A stretch of 6,861 nucleotides of DNA from Flavobacteriales bacterium UBA5869. Lineage in GTDB: Bacteria; Bacteroidota; Bacteroidia; Flavobacteriales_D; Crocinitomicaceae. Positions 1 to 6,251 of the stretch are shown here, piece by piece. Position 1 is the first letter of the stretch; each line of letters starts with the position of its first letter. The notes beneath the pieces were generated by a model. That model was not told the origin of the DNA and did no database searches. It saw only the letters and a list, made by a program, of their open reading frames with translations. The stretch is taken from the NCBI GenBank assembly GCA_002432565.1, contig DJFP01000302.1, positions 2,149 to 9,009 of the forward strand. Reading direction: 5' to 3'. A program made the translations under genes and the position numbers.

Positions 1-387
1 CGTCAGGCCATTGCTTATCCGCACTCCGTGGAATTATTTCCGCAGGAGCTGAGTGCATTCCGGGGAAAGGATTTTGCAGTCAACTTTAAATGGAAGGACG
101 AAACAGGGAAAACCTGCGAACGCCTGTTTATTCATGATTTACTGCCGGAGAAACAAGTTCCGGTTGTGGAGCCTTTGGTAACGGTTGAATCACTCGACCC
201 GGAGACAGGAACAGGAGTGGTGATTATTGAGAACCAAACAATTCTAAAAGATTTTTGGTTTACCTCCAGGGAAGGTAAAGTAGTGATGGACCAAAACTTT
301 GTTCATTTACTTCCCGGTAAGCACCGCTTCGAGTTTATTTTCGAAGGAAAACTCACAAAAGATTCTTTTTTCTGGTTTTATCGTTAA
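1..387 (+). CDS. C-terminal part of a probable GH2 beta-mannosidase-like glycosidase (5' end outside window)
   Basis: The frame is open from base 1, so this is the last 128 residues of a longer protein; the GTG at 28 is simply an internal Val codon and not a start. The segment has the alternating hydrophobic pattern of a beta-sandwich. Near its end it reads DQNFVHLLPGKHRFEF, which resembles the 'DN.F.LLPGE' signature of the last immunoglobulin-like domain of GH2 beta-mannosidases, preceded by a strand pair (GVVIIENQTILKDFWF) like that domain's 'akdv.l' region. In those enzymes this domain packs behind the catalytic TIM barrel and is not catalytic itself; the full enzymes remove terminal mannose from beta-mannosides. 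No catalytic residue lies in the window, so the family call rests on this one domain. Other multi-domain GH2 enzymes are possible. The gene ends 68 bases before the MarR gene, with no clear terminator between them. Confidence 0.5.
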   Translation, partial: RQAIAYPHSVELFPQELSAFRGKDFAVNFKWKDETGKTCERLFIHDLLPEKQVPVVEPLVTVESLDPETGTGVVIIENQTILKDFWFTSREGKVVMDQNFVHLLPGKHRFEFIFEGKLTKDSFFWFYR

Positions 388-420
388 CTCAAATTAATAA
401 GTATTTTTAACGAGATAAAT

Positions 421-451
421 TTTGTAAATAATACCACGGTAATTAATTTTG
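421..451 (+). promoter_or_regulatory. Bacteroidota-type promoter of the MarR gene
   Basis: A -33 element TTTG at 421-424 and a full-match -7 element TAATTTTG (consensus TAnnTTTG) at 444-451 are separated by 19 bases, the usual spacing for the Bacteroidota housekeeping sigma factor. Transcription should begin around base 456-458, right at the annotated ATG. This bears directly on the choice of start codon for the MarR gene. Confidence 0.65.
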
Positions 452-455
452 CGTC

Positions 456-899
456 ATGGAAATAGGAAAAGTGATCCAATCAAAATTCAAGAATTCTAAG
501 CATAAGGCTGTGGTAAATCTTCGTTATACCTCCAATTATTTGGGGAATATTCAGAACACCTACATGGCAAAATTTGATCTGTCCATGCCTCAATTCAACA
601 TTTTGAGAATCCTTCGCGGGGCAAATGATGCGATAAGCGTAAATTCCGTAAAAGAAAGAATGGTTGAAAAGTCTCCGAACACTACTCGGTTGATGGATAA
701 ATTGATTGATAAAGGTTTAATGGAGCGTGTCCGCTGTGAATCAGACCGTCGTGTTGTTTACGTTTCCATTACTGAAGCGGGTCTGAAAATCCTCAAACAG
801 ATCGACGATGATAAGCAGTCTGACCTGGATTTTAGCGGAAATTTGACCGAAGAGGAAGCAGAAGTTCTGAGCAACTTACTGGATAAATTACGCGGGTAA
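456..899 (+). CDS. MarR-family winged helix-turn-helix transcriptional regulator
   Basis: The product is 147 residues, a typical MarR length. Family features are an N-terminal dimerisation helix (about 12-38), the LSMPQFNILRIL helix (42-53), and a recognition helix around SPNTTRLMDKLIDKGLMERV (73-92). The beta-wing follows with the conserved D97-R98-R99 (DRRVVYVSIT), and a C-terminal dimerisation helix lies at about 130-146. MarR proteins bind palindromic operators as dimers and usually act as ligand- or redox-released repressors of themselves or neighbours. Cys94, just before the DRR wing motif, is the only cysteine; whether it senses anything is unknown. The start is uncertain: ATG 456 sits only 4 bases after the -7 element and would give a leaderless mRNA. 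GTG 471 (142 residues) has AGGA shortly upstream and the same 19-base offset from the -7 element as the helicase gene. The likely target is the outer-membrane receptor gene 121 bases downstream, from position only; the ligand is unknown. Confidence 0.9.
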   Translation: MEIGKVIQSKFKNSKHKAVVNLRYTSNYLGNIQNTYMAKFDLSMPQFNILRILRGANDAISVNSVKERMVEKSPNTTRLMDKLIDKGLMERVRCESDRRVVYVSITEAGLKILKQIDDDKQSDLDFSGNLTEEEAEVLSNLLDKLRG

Positions 900-925
900 C
901 CTTTCCTGCAAAAACACGCTTTAGA

Positions 926-954
926 ACGCAAAGTTTTGTTAAAAGTCTTTGCGT
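926..954. repeat. Inverted repeat between MarR and receptor genes (operator or repeat-element hairpin)
   Basis: ACGCAAAG at 926-933 is the exact reverse complement of CTTTGCGT at 947-954. TTTT at 934-937 can also pair with AAAA at 941-944, leaving a GTT loop and a two-base bulge (945-946). The resulting hairpin follows the MarR stop by 26 bases but is followed by CCTTAC and not a T-run, so it is a poor intrinsic terminator. It lies just upstream of the receptor promoter, where a MarR operator could be. Degenerate outer copies (TGCAAAA at 907-913 and CTTTGCA at 964-970) continue the symmetry, which also fits a dispersed intergenic repeat. Confidence 0.55.
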
Positions 955-971
955 CCTTACATTCTTTGCAG

Positions 972-1000
972 TTAATGTCCCTTTGGATTAATTACTTTTG
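972..1000 (+). promoter_or_regulatory. Probable promoter of the outer-membrane receptor gene
   Basis: TACTTTTG at 993-1000 fully matches the Bacteroidota -7 consensus TAnnTTTG and ends 20 bases before ATG 1021, a sensible short leader. The -33 element is poor: TTA at 972-974 is 18 bases upstream, while a better TTTG at 965-968 is 24 bases away, slightly too far. A weak -33 fits a promoter controlled by an accessory regulator, though that is inference. Confidence 0.5.
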
Positions 1001-1020
1001 CCCAAATTTCTTCCCGTTTT

Positions 1021-3447
1021 ATGCGCTTTACGCTTTTTACATTCTTTTTACTGACAAGTATTATTGCATTTTCACAAGCTTCTGAAGGTACAGGTTCCAT
1101 TGATGGGAAAGTACTGGACTCCATTTCTAAAACTCCCCTGGAATACACGATGGTCCGCATATTTAGCGTGAAGGACTCTTCAGTTGTAACGGGTATTTAC
1201 ACGGATGAGAACGGATATTTTGTATTGGAAGAGATTAAGTACGGAAAATATTACATCGTTATTTCCAATCCCGATTACAGGAATAAAACAATCCCGAATA
1301 TTTCACTTTCCGCGGATAAAAACCTCCGTAAACTGGGGAGTATTGCATTGGTAAATTCCGGCAGGGAATTGGACGAAGTGGTTATTCGGCAGGAAAAAAC
1401 ACCATTGCAGCTTGGACTGGACAAGAAAGTTTATAATGTAGGTGATGATATTGCTACTTCGGGAGGAAATGTAACGGATGTTCTAAACAACGTTCCCTCG
1501 GTTGAAGTGGACCAGGACGGATCAATTTCCCTTCGCGGCGATGGCAATGTAACTGTACTTATCGATGGGAAGCCCAGTAACATGTCGGGAGGAAATGGAA
1601 AAAGTGTTCTTGACGGGATCCCTGCAAGCAGTATTGAGCGCATTGAAGTTGTAACAAATCCTTCTGCAAAATACGATCCCGACGGAACTTCCGGGATTAT
1701 CAATATTGTACTGAAGAAAAACGCCAGAAAAGGAATCAATGGAAACGTTTCATTAACGGCCGGGACCGGGAATTTATATACCGGATCTTTAGGACTGAAC
1801 CTGAGAAATACACGCTTCAATCTTTATGGGAATTATGCGTTTTCCTACCGGGATGGCTACCGAAACAATTTTTCGGACCTGAACCAGTATTCGGGAGACA
1901 CAACACTCACTCTCAACCAGGTAAGATATGGTGCGGATTTGAACATAACGCATACGGCAAAAGTAGGGATGGATGTCTACCTGAAAGACCGGAATACCTT
2001 GTCCTGGAGTATTGCCGGAAATGCAGGAGACCGCACACGTTTGGGAAACCAGGTTAATACACGTTACACGAATTTCGGAGACACAAGTGATGTTTGGACC
2101 CGGAATTCCAGTGACCCCAGCACTTCTCAGAACATCGATTTTTCTTTGGGATATAAATGGGATTTCAAAGACGATAAAGGTTCCCTGGATGCCAATGCTT
2201 ATCAATCACTCTCAAAAGGTACAGACGAAGGTTTTTACCAGCAGTCTTATGCTCTTCCCGAGAGTCTTCCATCAACTGACCAGCATCTTTTCAGCCGGGA
2301 AGCAAATGATTTTACAACGCTTTCCCTGGATTTTATTCGGTTGTTGAAGAATAAGCTGCGAATAGAAAGCGGGTTGAAGATGATCCAGCGGAATATGACC
2401 CTGCGGTCTTCATCGGAAGCAAAAGACGCTTCCGGAGTATATATTCCGGATACCCTATCGAATTACAATTACAAATATTTGGAAAGCATTTACTCGGCTT
2501 ATGGGATTATCGGCGGTCAGTTGAAAAAATTCAGTTACCAGGCAGGTTTGCGCGCTGAATACAGCATCCAGAACCCAAATTTGATCTCAACGAACCAAAG
2601 TTTCAAGAACGAGTATTTCAATTTATTTCCTTCGGCAACAGTGCGTTATGAGGCAAAAAAGGGCTTGGAATTTTCCCTGGGATACAGCCGGCGTATTAAT
2701 CGTCCCAGTTCCGGGAATTTGAATCCGTTTACTTCCTACGCGGATCCTTACAACCTGCGCAGCGGAAATCCTGCTTTACGGCCGGAATATATCCATTCTG
2801 TTGATTTGGGACTGGATTTCAACTCCAGGAAATTTACTTTGGCTTTTGCATTGTATCAGCGTTACACAAATTCCGTGATCCAGCGGGTGAAAGTGTTTTA
2901 CGAGAACGGAACTTCAAAGGGTACTCTTGCAAATATTGATAATTCTGTAAGCTCGGGCGGAGAAATCGTGATGCAGTTGAGGCCTTTCCCGATTTGGAAG
3001 AATATGTTGTCTTTCAATGGGAATTATATTACCTATACAGATGATAATCCGAGTGCCAACTGGAACAGGGAAGGCTTTGTGTTCGGAATGAAAGTCAGTT
3101 CAACAATAGAACTGATGAAGAAAACATTAACGCTTCAGGTAAATGGGAGGTACAATGCTCCGTCTATAACAGCTCAGGGTAAAATGAACCCGAGAGGGGC
3201 AGTCGATTTTTCTGCTGATAAATCGTTGTGGAGTGGTAAGTGGGGCATAGGTTTACGTGTCACTGATATCTTCAATACACAAGGTTTTAGTTTTGAAGTA
3301 GATCAGCCAACAGTCTCCCAAACTTCAAGGTTTAAATGGGAAACCAGAAGGATTATTGTCAGTATTCGCTATAAGTTCGGGAAAACTGACTTCAAAGAGG
3401 ACAAACGCTCCAATGAGAACAACGGAGGCGGAGGTTTTGATTTCTAA
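1021..3447 (+). CDS. Outer-membrane beta-barrel protein, TonB-dependent-receptor-like (OMP_b-brl_3 type)
   Basis: The 808-residue product has a signal peptide (MRFTLFTFFLLTSIIAFSQ, cleavage near residue 19-20), which fixes ATG 1021 as the start. Residues about 25-112 form a carboxypeptidase-regulatory-like beta-sandwich (GSIDGKVLDSISKTPLEYTMV, then TDENGYFVLEEI). Next comes a TonB-box-like DEVVI (118-122). A plug domain spans about 125-233, with NVTDVLNNVPSVEVDQDGSI, LRGDGNVTVLIDGKPS, then SIERIEVVTNPSAKYDPDG and SGIINIVLKK. A large barrel of alternating strands runs to about residue 786 (RRIIVSIRYKF), followed by a hydrophilic tail with four glycines ending FDF. Such proteins sit in the outer membrane and usually import a ligand with TonB energy. 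No SusD-like partner follows, so a polysaccharide-uptake pair is not indicated, and the substrate cannot be read from the sequence. The MarR gene upstream may control it. No intrinsic terminator is obvious after the stop. Confidence 0.88.
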   Translation: MRFTLFTFFLLTSIIAFSQASEGTGSIDGKVLDSISKTPLEYTMVRIFSVKDSSVVTGIYTDENGYFVLEEIKYGKYYIVISNPDYRNKTIPNISLSADKNLRKLGSIALVNSGRELDEVVIRQEKTPLQLGLDKKVYNVGDDIATSGGNVTDVLNNVPSVEVDQDGSISLRGDGNVTVLIDGKPSNMSGGNGKSVLDGIPASSIERIEVVTNPSAKYDPDGTSGIINIVLKKNARKGINGNVSLTAGTGNLYTGSLGLNLRNTRFNLYGNYAFSYRDGYRNNFSDLNQYSGDTTLTLNQVRYGADLNITHTAKVGMDVYLKDRNTLSWSIAGNAGDRTRLGNQVNTRYTNFGDTSDVWTRNSSDPSTSQNIDFSLGYKWDFKDDKGSLDANAYQSLSKGTDEGFYQQSYALPESLPSTDQHLFSREANDFTTLSLDFIRLLKNKLRIESGLKMIQRNMTLRSSSEAKDASGVYIPDTLSNYNYKYLESIYSAYGIIGGQLKKFSYQAGLRAEYSIQNPNLISTNQSFKNEYFNLFPSATVRYEAKKGLEFSLGYSRRINRPSSGNLNPFTSYADPYNLRSGNPALRPEYIHSVDLGLDFNSRKFTLAFALYQRYTNSVIQRVKVFYENGTSKGTLANIDNSVSSGGEIVMQLRPFPIWKNMLSFNGNYITYTDDNPSANWNREGFVFGMKVSSTIELMKKTLTLQVNGRYNAPSITAQGKMNPRGAVDFSADKSLWSGKWGIGLRVTDIFNTQGFSFEVDQPTVSQTSRFKWETRRIIVSIRYKFGKTDFKEDKRSNENNGGGGFDF

Positions 3448-3554
3448 ACTTTTTTGATCACAACCGGCTGTACCGGGTAATGGATTCCCAAATGGATCAA
3501 AGCTTTATCAAAACTCTTTGAATAGCTCTGCTTTTTATCTTTTATCGTTTTCAT
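3444..3554 (-). CDS. Possible small hypothetical protein (36 residues)
   Basis: Reading leftwards from ATG (3554-3552) an open frame runs to TAG (3446-3444). It encodes 36 residues that begin MKTIKDKKQSYSKSF and end QPVVIKKV. The peptide is basic (9 Lys, no Arg, 2 Asp), with no membrane segment and no signal peptide. It meets the receptor gene tail to tail, overlapping the TAA of that gene. Its codons (TTG, CCG, GGA, GTT, ATC) resemble those of the neighbours. Upstream on the minus strand TAAGTTTA lies in the -7 position with one mismatch, but no good -33 was found. I do not recognise a family. A frame of this length can arise by chance, so it is a candidate only. Confidence 0.35.
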   Translation of the reverse strand: MKTIKDKKQSYSKSFDKALIHLGIHYPVQPVVIKKV

Positions 3555-3744
3555 GACGCTTGTTTTTCTTAAACTTAAGCAATTAATATGCCAGCATAGG
3601 GCTTCATTTATTAAAATGTCTTAATAAGTGATTTTATTGTGCAGCATAATAATTAAACAAAAAACGTGTTAGAGTAAAGAATGGATTTATCCAGGTAAAA
3701 TTGCATCATTTAAATAAAATTATGAGAATATTTAAGCCGGGCTG
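3555..3744. other. AT-rich intergenic stretch with no recognised gene
   Basis: This is the rest of the 346-base gap between receptor and helicase. I find no credible protein or structured RNA gene here. It holds small dyads only: CTTAA-AC-TTAAG around 3568-3580, and TTATTGT (3634-3640) facing ATAATAA (3646-3652) across GCAGC, one pair being a wobble. Neither has a T-tract or other sign of function. Confidence 0.5.
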
Positions 3745-3774
3745 TTGTAAATCCTTAAAAGAACCGTACTTTTG
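3745..3774 (+). promoter_or_regulatory. Bacteroidota-type promoter of the helicase gene
   Basis: TTG at 3745-3747 and TACTTTTG at 3767-3774 (full match to TAnnTTTG) are 19 bases apart. The -7 element ends 19 bases before ATG 3794. The predicted transcript has a very short, T-rich leader containing seven consecutive T and no Shine-Dalgarno sequence, as is usual for this phylum. Confidence 0.7.
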
Positions 3775-3793
3775 TAAGCCCTTTTTTTAACAA

Positions 3794-5326
3794 ATGATCG
3801 ACGAAGAGCTGTTCCAAGCAAAGAAATTATATCCATTCCAGGAAAAGACTGTAAATGCAATTATAGATGAACTGGACAAAAATGGTGCTGATTACAATCT
3901 ACTATTCCAGCTTCCCACAGGAGGAGGAAAGACTGTGATCTTTTCCGAAGTAGCTAAAAGTTACATCGAGCGTTATCAGAAAAAGGTATTGATCCTCACT
4001 CACCGCATTGAACTTTCTGTTCAAACTTCCAAGCAGCTGAATGCAATCGGTATTTCCAACAAAGTTATTTCCAGTGATGTAAAGAACCTGATTGATGAAG
4101 AACATCATCCGTGTTACATTGCCATGGTAGAAACCCTGAATAACCGTTTGCAGGAAAACGAGAATTTCGTGGACGGAGTAGGATTGGTAATTGTTGATGA
4201 GGCGCATTACAATAGTTTCCGTAAAATATTCCAGTACTATTCGGGAGCGAATATTTTAGGAGTAACGGCTACACCGTTGAGTTCCAATAAAGCTTTGCCG
4301 CTAAACGACCATTACAACAAACTATTGGTTGGTGAAAGTATTGCTTCGTTGATCCAGGGAGGTTATTTGTCGGATGCGGAAACGTTTACTTACGATGTAA
4401 ACCTTCATGGTTTGAAAATCGGGACAAACGGAGATTTTACCGTAAGTTCTTCCGAAACGGTATATGGAAACTACTTCATGCAGGAGAAATTATTGTTTGC
4501 GTATGAAGAAGTAGCCGTGGGTGATAAAACCCTGATTTTCAATTCTGGAATTGAAACATCGCTGCGTGTAGAAGAAACGTTCAAGAAAAGAGGGTACAAG
4601 ATCCGCCACCTGGATTCTACGTTCTCTGACAAAGACCGGAAAGATGTCCTTTCGTGGTTTAAAACTACCAAGGATGCCATTTTGACATCTGTAGGAATTT
4701 TGACAACCGGTTTTGATGAACCAACTGTGGAAACGATTATTTTGAATCGCGCAACACGTTCGCTTACTTTGTATCACCAGATGATTGGCCGTGGTTCACG
4801 TCGTCTGCCTAATAAATCCAACTTTAAACTGATCGACTTAGGAAACAACGTTCGTCGTTTTGGTTTGTGGCAGGATTATATCAACTGGCAGGACGCGTTC
4901 CGTTTCCCGGACAGGTTCCTGGAATCGCGTTTAAGTGAGGATGATGATCTTGAATTTGAGGTGGAATTCGAGTTTCCGCGCCACATGGAGCAATTGGTGG
5001 ATACTAATTTCCTGGAAGAGTTCAGTATTCGTGATGTTTATTATGAATGCCTGGATAAGGGAGAGAAGGGAAAACTTGCCGTGGATCTTTCACTCTCAAA
5101 CCATTGCGAAGGAATTGTCAGAAAAACAAAAGACCTGGATGATGCCATTGGAATTGTAGATGCGCTCCAGGATCATATTGAGCACCGTTTGAAAACATAT
5201 ACCAAGTGTATTGCTAAGAGTACACCGAATTACTTTAAATATTTGATGGAAACTTACAACCGTCAGCTTCGCCAGGAAATCCGGATGAAGTTTGATGAGA
5301 TTGAGGCGGAAGCGGAAAATAATTAA
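3794..5326 (+). CDS. Superfamily 2 DEAD/DEAH-box helicase, RadD/SSL2-like
   Basis: The 510-residue product carries the full SF2 motif set in order. These are YPFQEKTV near the N-terminus (Q-motif-like), Walker A LPTGGGKT (40-47), motif Ia ILTHRIEL (67-74), the DEAH Walker B (135-138), and motif III TAT (158-160). In the second RecA domain are ILTTGFDEP (302-310, motif V) and QMIGRGSRR (329-337, motif VI with Q329, G332, R333 and arginine-finger-type R336). All catalytic positions are intact, so an active nucleic-acid-dependent ATPase is expected. The wording of motifs V-VI and the compact two-domain core resemble the RadD (YejH) DNA-repair helicases and the wider SSL2-type group. RadD's C-terminal zinc-binding cysteines are not seen. 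Residues about 360-510 are an acidic then helical extension (SEDDDLEFEVEFEF at 381-394) that I cannot assign. It has its own promoter and terminator with no nuclease, methylase or partner gene next to it, so a defence-system role is not supported; repair or RNA/DNA metabolism is more likely. Confidence 0.9.
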   Translation: MIDEELFQAKKLYPFQEKTVNAIIDELDKNGADYNLLFQLPTGGGKTVIFSEVAKSYIERYQKKVLILTHRIELSVQTSKQLNAIGISNKVISSDVKNLIDEEHHPCYIAMVETLNNRLQENENFVDGVGLVIVDEAHYNSFRKIFQYYSGANILGVTATPLSSNKALPLNDHYNKLLVGESIASLIQGGYLSDAETFTYDVNLHGLKIGTNGDFTVSSSETVYGNYFMQEKLLFAYEEVAVGDKTLIFNSGIETSLRVEETFKKRGYKIRHLDSTFSDKDRKDVLSWFKTTKDAILTSVGILTTGFDEPTVETIILNRATRSLTLYHQMIGRGSRRLPNKSNFKLIDLGNNVRRFGLWQDYINWQDAFRFPDRFLESRLSEDDDLEFEVEFEFPRHMEQLVDTNFLEEFSIRDVYYECLDKGEKGKLAVDLSLSNHCEGIVRKTKDLDDAIGIVDALQDHIEHRLKTYTKCIAKSTPNYFKYLMETYNRQLRQEIRMKFDEIEAEAENN

Positions 5327-5328
5327 TT

Positions 5329-5358
5329 AAAAAATGCAGGGACGTCCCTGCATTTTTT
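5329..5358. terminator. Bidirectional intrinsic terminator (perfect 30-bp palindrome)
   Basis: The arm AAAAAATGCAGGGAC (5329-5343) is followed at once by its exact reverse complement (5344-5358). Transcribed from either strand it gives a GC-containing hairpin with six A before and six U after. It lies 2 bases after the helicase stop and 7 bases before the stop of the convergent lipoprotein gene, so one element can end both transcripts. Confidence 0.9.
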
Positions 5359-5365
5359 ATGTCAT

Positions 5366-5986
5366 TTAATAAGTGATCAAAATCTCCGTGGTATCAAACG
5401 GAACCGTAGTCACAGACAATGTTCCGTTGTTGGTAGTTCCCTGTACATCGTAAAATATCTGGTAAGAAGTATTCCCGTCATTAATACAGTAAACACTATA
5501 ATCTGTGATGTTGCTTAATTGTGTTTCACCACCCGGGCAGCATTCGGCACATCCGTTTTTTCCAACCTGTTTGAAATATTTGATGGTTTTCGTTCCGTCA
5601 CTTACAAAATGGAGTCTGGCCCATGACTTGGCGTAAATTCCAAAATTGATAGTGTTGTCGAAGTCCAGGGATAGATTGTCCAGGGTAGTTGTTTTTGAAT
5701 CGCTGAAATAATTGTCTTTTTCAACCGAAATGACCACGCTCTGAAGTTTTTCCCGGTCCAGTTCGTACGAATAACTCCCGCTAGCGTCCGTTGTAAGGGT
5801 TGTTTTTTGTACAAGTGCAGAGCTGGAAGTGGTAGTAACAGAAATGATCACTTTTGCTCCTGCAAGCGGAGAACTGTGAGATTTATCCATAATCGTTCCT
5901 TTAATCACATATTTCAGATCTTTCTTTTTACAGGAAAAACTAAGGACCATTAAAAGAGCTCCAAGGTACAGGGCTAAATTTTTCAT
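5366..5986 (-). CDS. Lipoprotein with carboxypeptidase-regulatory-like domain
   Basis: The product is 206 residues from ATG 5986-5984. An upstream in-frame ATG at 6004 would only add MLKFNI ahead of a good lipoprotein signal, so the shorter start is preferred. The signal is MKNLALYLGALLMVLSFSC with Cys19 as the lipidated residue, followed by KKKD. Lys at +2 does not suggest inner-membrane retention, so an outer-membrane location is likely. Residues about 26-115 form a carboxypeptidase-regulatory-like beta-sandwich (YVIKGTIMDKSHSSPLAGAKVIISV, then TDASGSYSYEL), a domain common in secreted Bacteroidota proteins and thought to mediate folding or binding. The remaining 90 residues contain a cysteine cluster GCAECCPGG (Cys146, 149, 150) plus Cys167, and no catalytic motif I know. 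It is a single gene, convergent with the helicase and divergent from the DUF4190-like gene. The function is unknown. Confidence 0.8.
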   Translation of the reverse strand: MKNLALYLGALLMVLSFSCKKKDLKYVIKGTIMDKSHSSPLAGAKVIISVTTTSSSALVQKTTLTTDASGSYSYELDREKLQSVVISVEKDNYFSDSKTTTLDNLSLDFDNTINFGIYAKSWARLHFVSDGTKTIKYFKQVGKNGCAECCPGGETQLSNITDYSVYCINDGNTSYQIFYDVQGTTNNGTLSVTTVPFDTTEILITY

Positions 5987-6004
5987 AATATTAAATTTTA
6001 ACAA

Positions 6005-6040
6005 AAAAAGCGCTCAAATGCTTAAATTAAAACGCTTTTT
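6005..6040. repeat. 8-bp inverted repeat upstream of the lipoprotein gene
   Basis: AAAAAGCG at 6005-6012 is the exact reverse complement of CGCTTTTT at 6033-6040, with 20 bases between. A weak minus-strand promoter fits inside this area: TTG at 6047-6045 and AGCATTTG at 6022-6015, 22 bases apart, with only 6 of 8 matches in the -7 element. The dyad would then flank the -7 element, as an operator might. With three G/C pairs per arm it could be chance in AT-rich DNA. Confidence 0.35.
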
Positions 6041-6054
6041 CAGCCAATCGGATT

Positions 6055-6192
6055 GTTAACAACCTTTTCAGTGAATTTTTTAGTAAAATCTTTTTTAGTT
6101 CTATTAACAGCCCGAAATACTGATAGATAAAGTCTTTCCGGAGGTTATTAACTAAAAACATTGAATAAAAAAATATTCACTTTTTTTAACAA
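6055..6192. other. AT-rich divergent intergenic region with inverted near-repeats
   Basis: This is the middle of the 265-base gap between the two divergent genes. GTTAACAACC (6055-6064) and GGTTATTAAC (6143-6152) are reverse complements at 9 of 10 positions. TGAATA (6162-6167) and TATTCA (6174-6179) form a perfect dyad across six A. I see no gene here. The elements may be regulator sites for the divergent promoters, or only AT-rich coincidence. Confidence 0.35.
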
Positions 6193-6197
6193 TAGTG

Positions 6198-6227
6198 CTG
6201 AATCTAAAAATAAAGATATTATTTTCG
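6198..6227 (+). promoter_or_regulatory. Promoter of the DUF4190-like gene
   Basis: TATTTTCG at 6220-6227 matches the TAnnTTCG variant of the Bacteroidota -7 element. CTG at 6198-6200 is a one-off match to TTG, 19 bases upstream. Transcription should start near 6232, giving a leader of about 20 bases to ATG 6252. The in-frame ATG at 6195 lies upstream of this promoter, so it cannot be the start if the promoter is real. Confidence 0.55.
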
Positions 6228-6251
6228 CCGAGTAACTCAAAATTTATAATT

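Noticed and set aside
972..1160. 62-codon minus-strand frame over the receptor promoter and signal peptide
   Set aside because: It covers a good promoter and signal-peptide start on the other strand and has no domain.
1431..2205. Two long minus-strand open frames inside the receptor gene
   Set aside because: The + strand frame encodes a continuous, recognisable plug and barrel; the antisense frames overlap each other and show no domain.
2012..2347. 111-codon alternative + strand frame inside the receptor gene
   Set aside because: It is out of frame with a well-supported beta-barrel and has no recognisable motif.
1021..3447. Receptor as a SusC of a polysaccharide-utilisation locus
   Set aside because: No SusD-like gene follows, and the plug/barrel resembles the OMP_b-brl_3 type; the upstream glycosidase fragment alone is not enough.
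3453..3501. TTTGATC and GATCAAA inverted repeat after the receptor stop as a terminator
   Set aside because: The arms are 7 bp with a 35-base spacer and no T-run follows, so it does not look like an intrinsic terminator.
3781..3793. CTTTTTTTAACAA shared with 6180-6192
   Set aside because: One copy is in the helicase leader and the other lies upstream of a promoter, so the positions do not agree; the sequence is low complexity and likely coincidence.
3794..5326. Helicase as part of an antiphage defence system
   Set aside because: No nuclease, methyltransferase, or other defence-type partner is next to it, and it has its own promoter and terminator.
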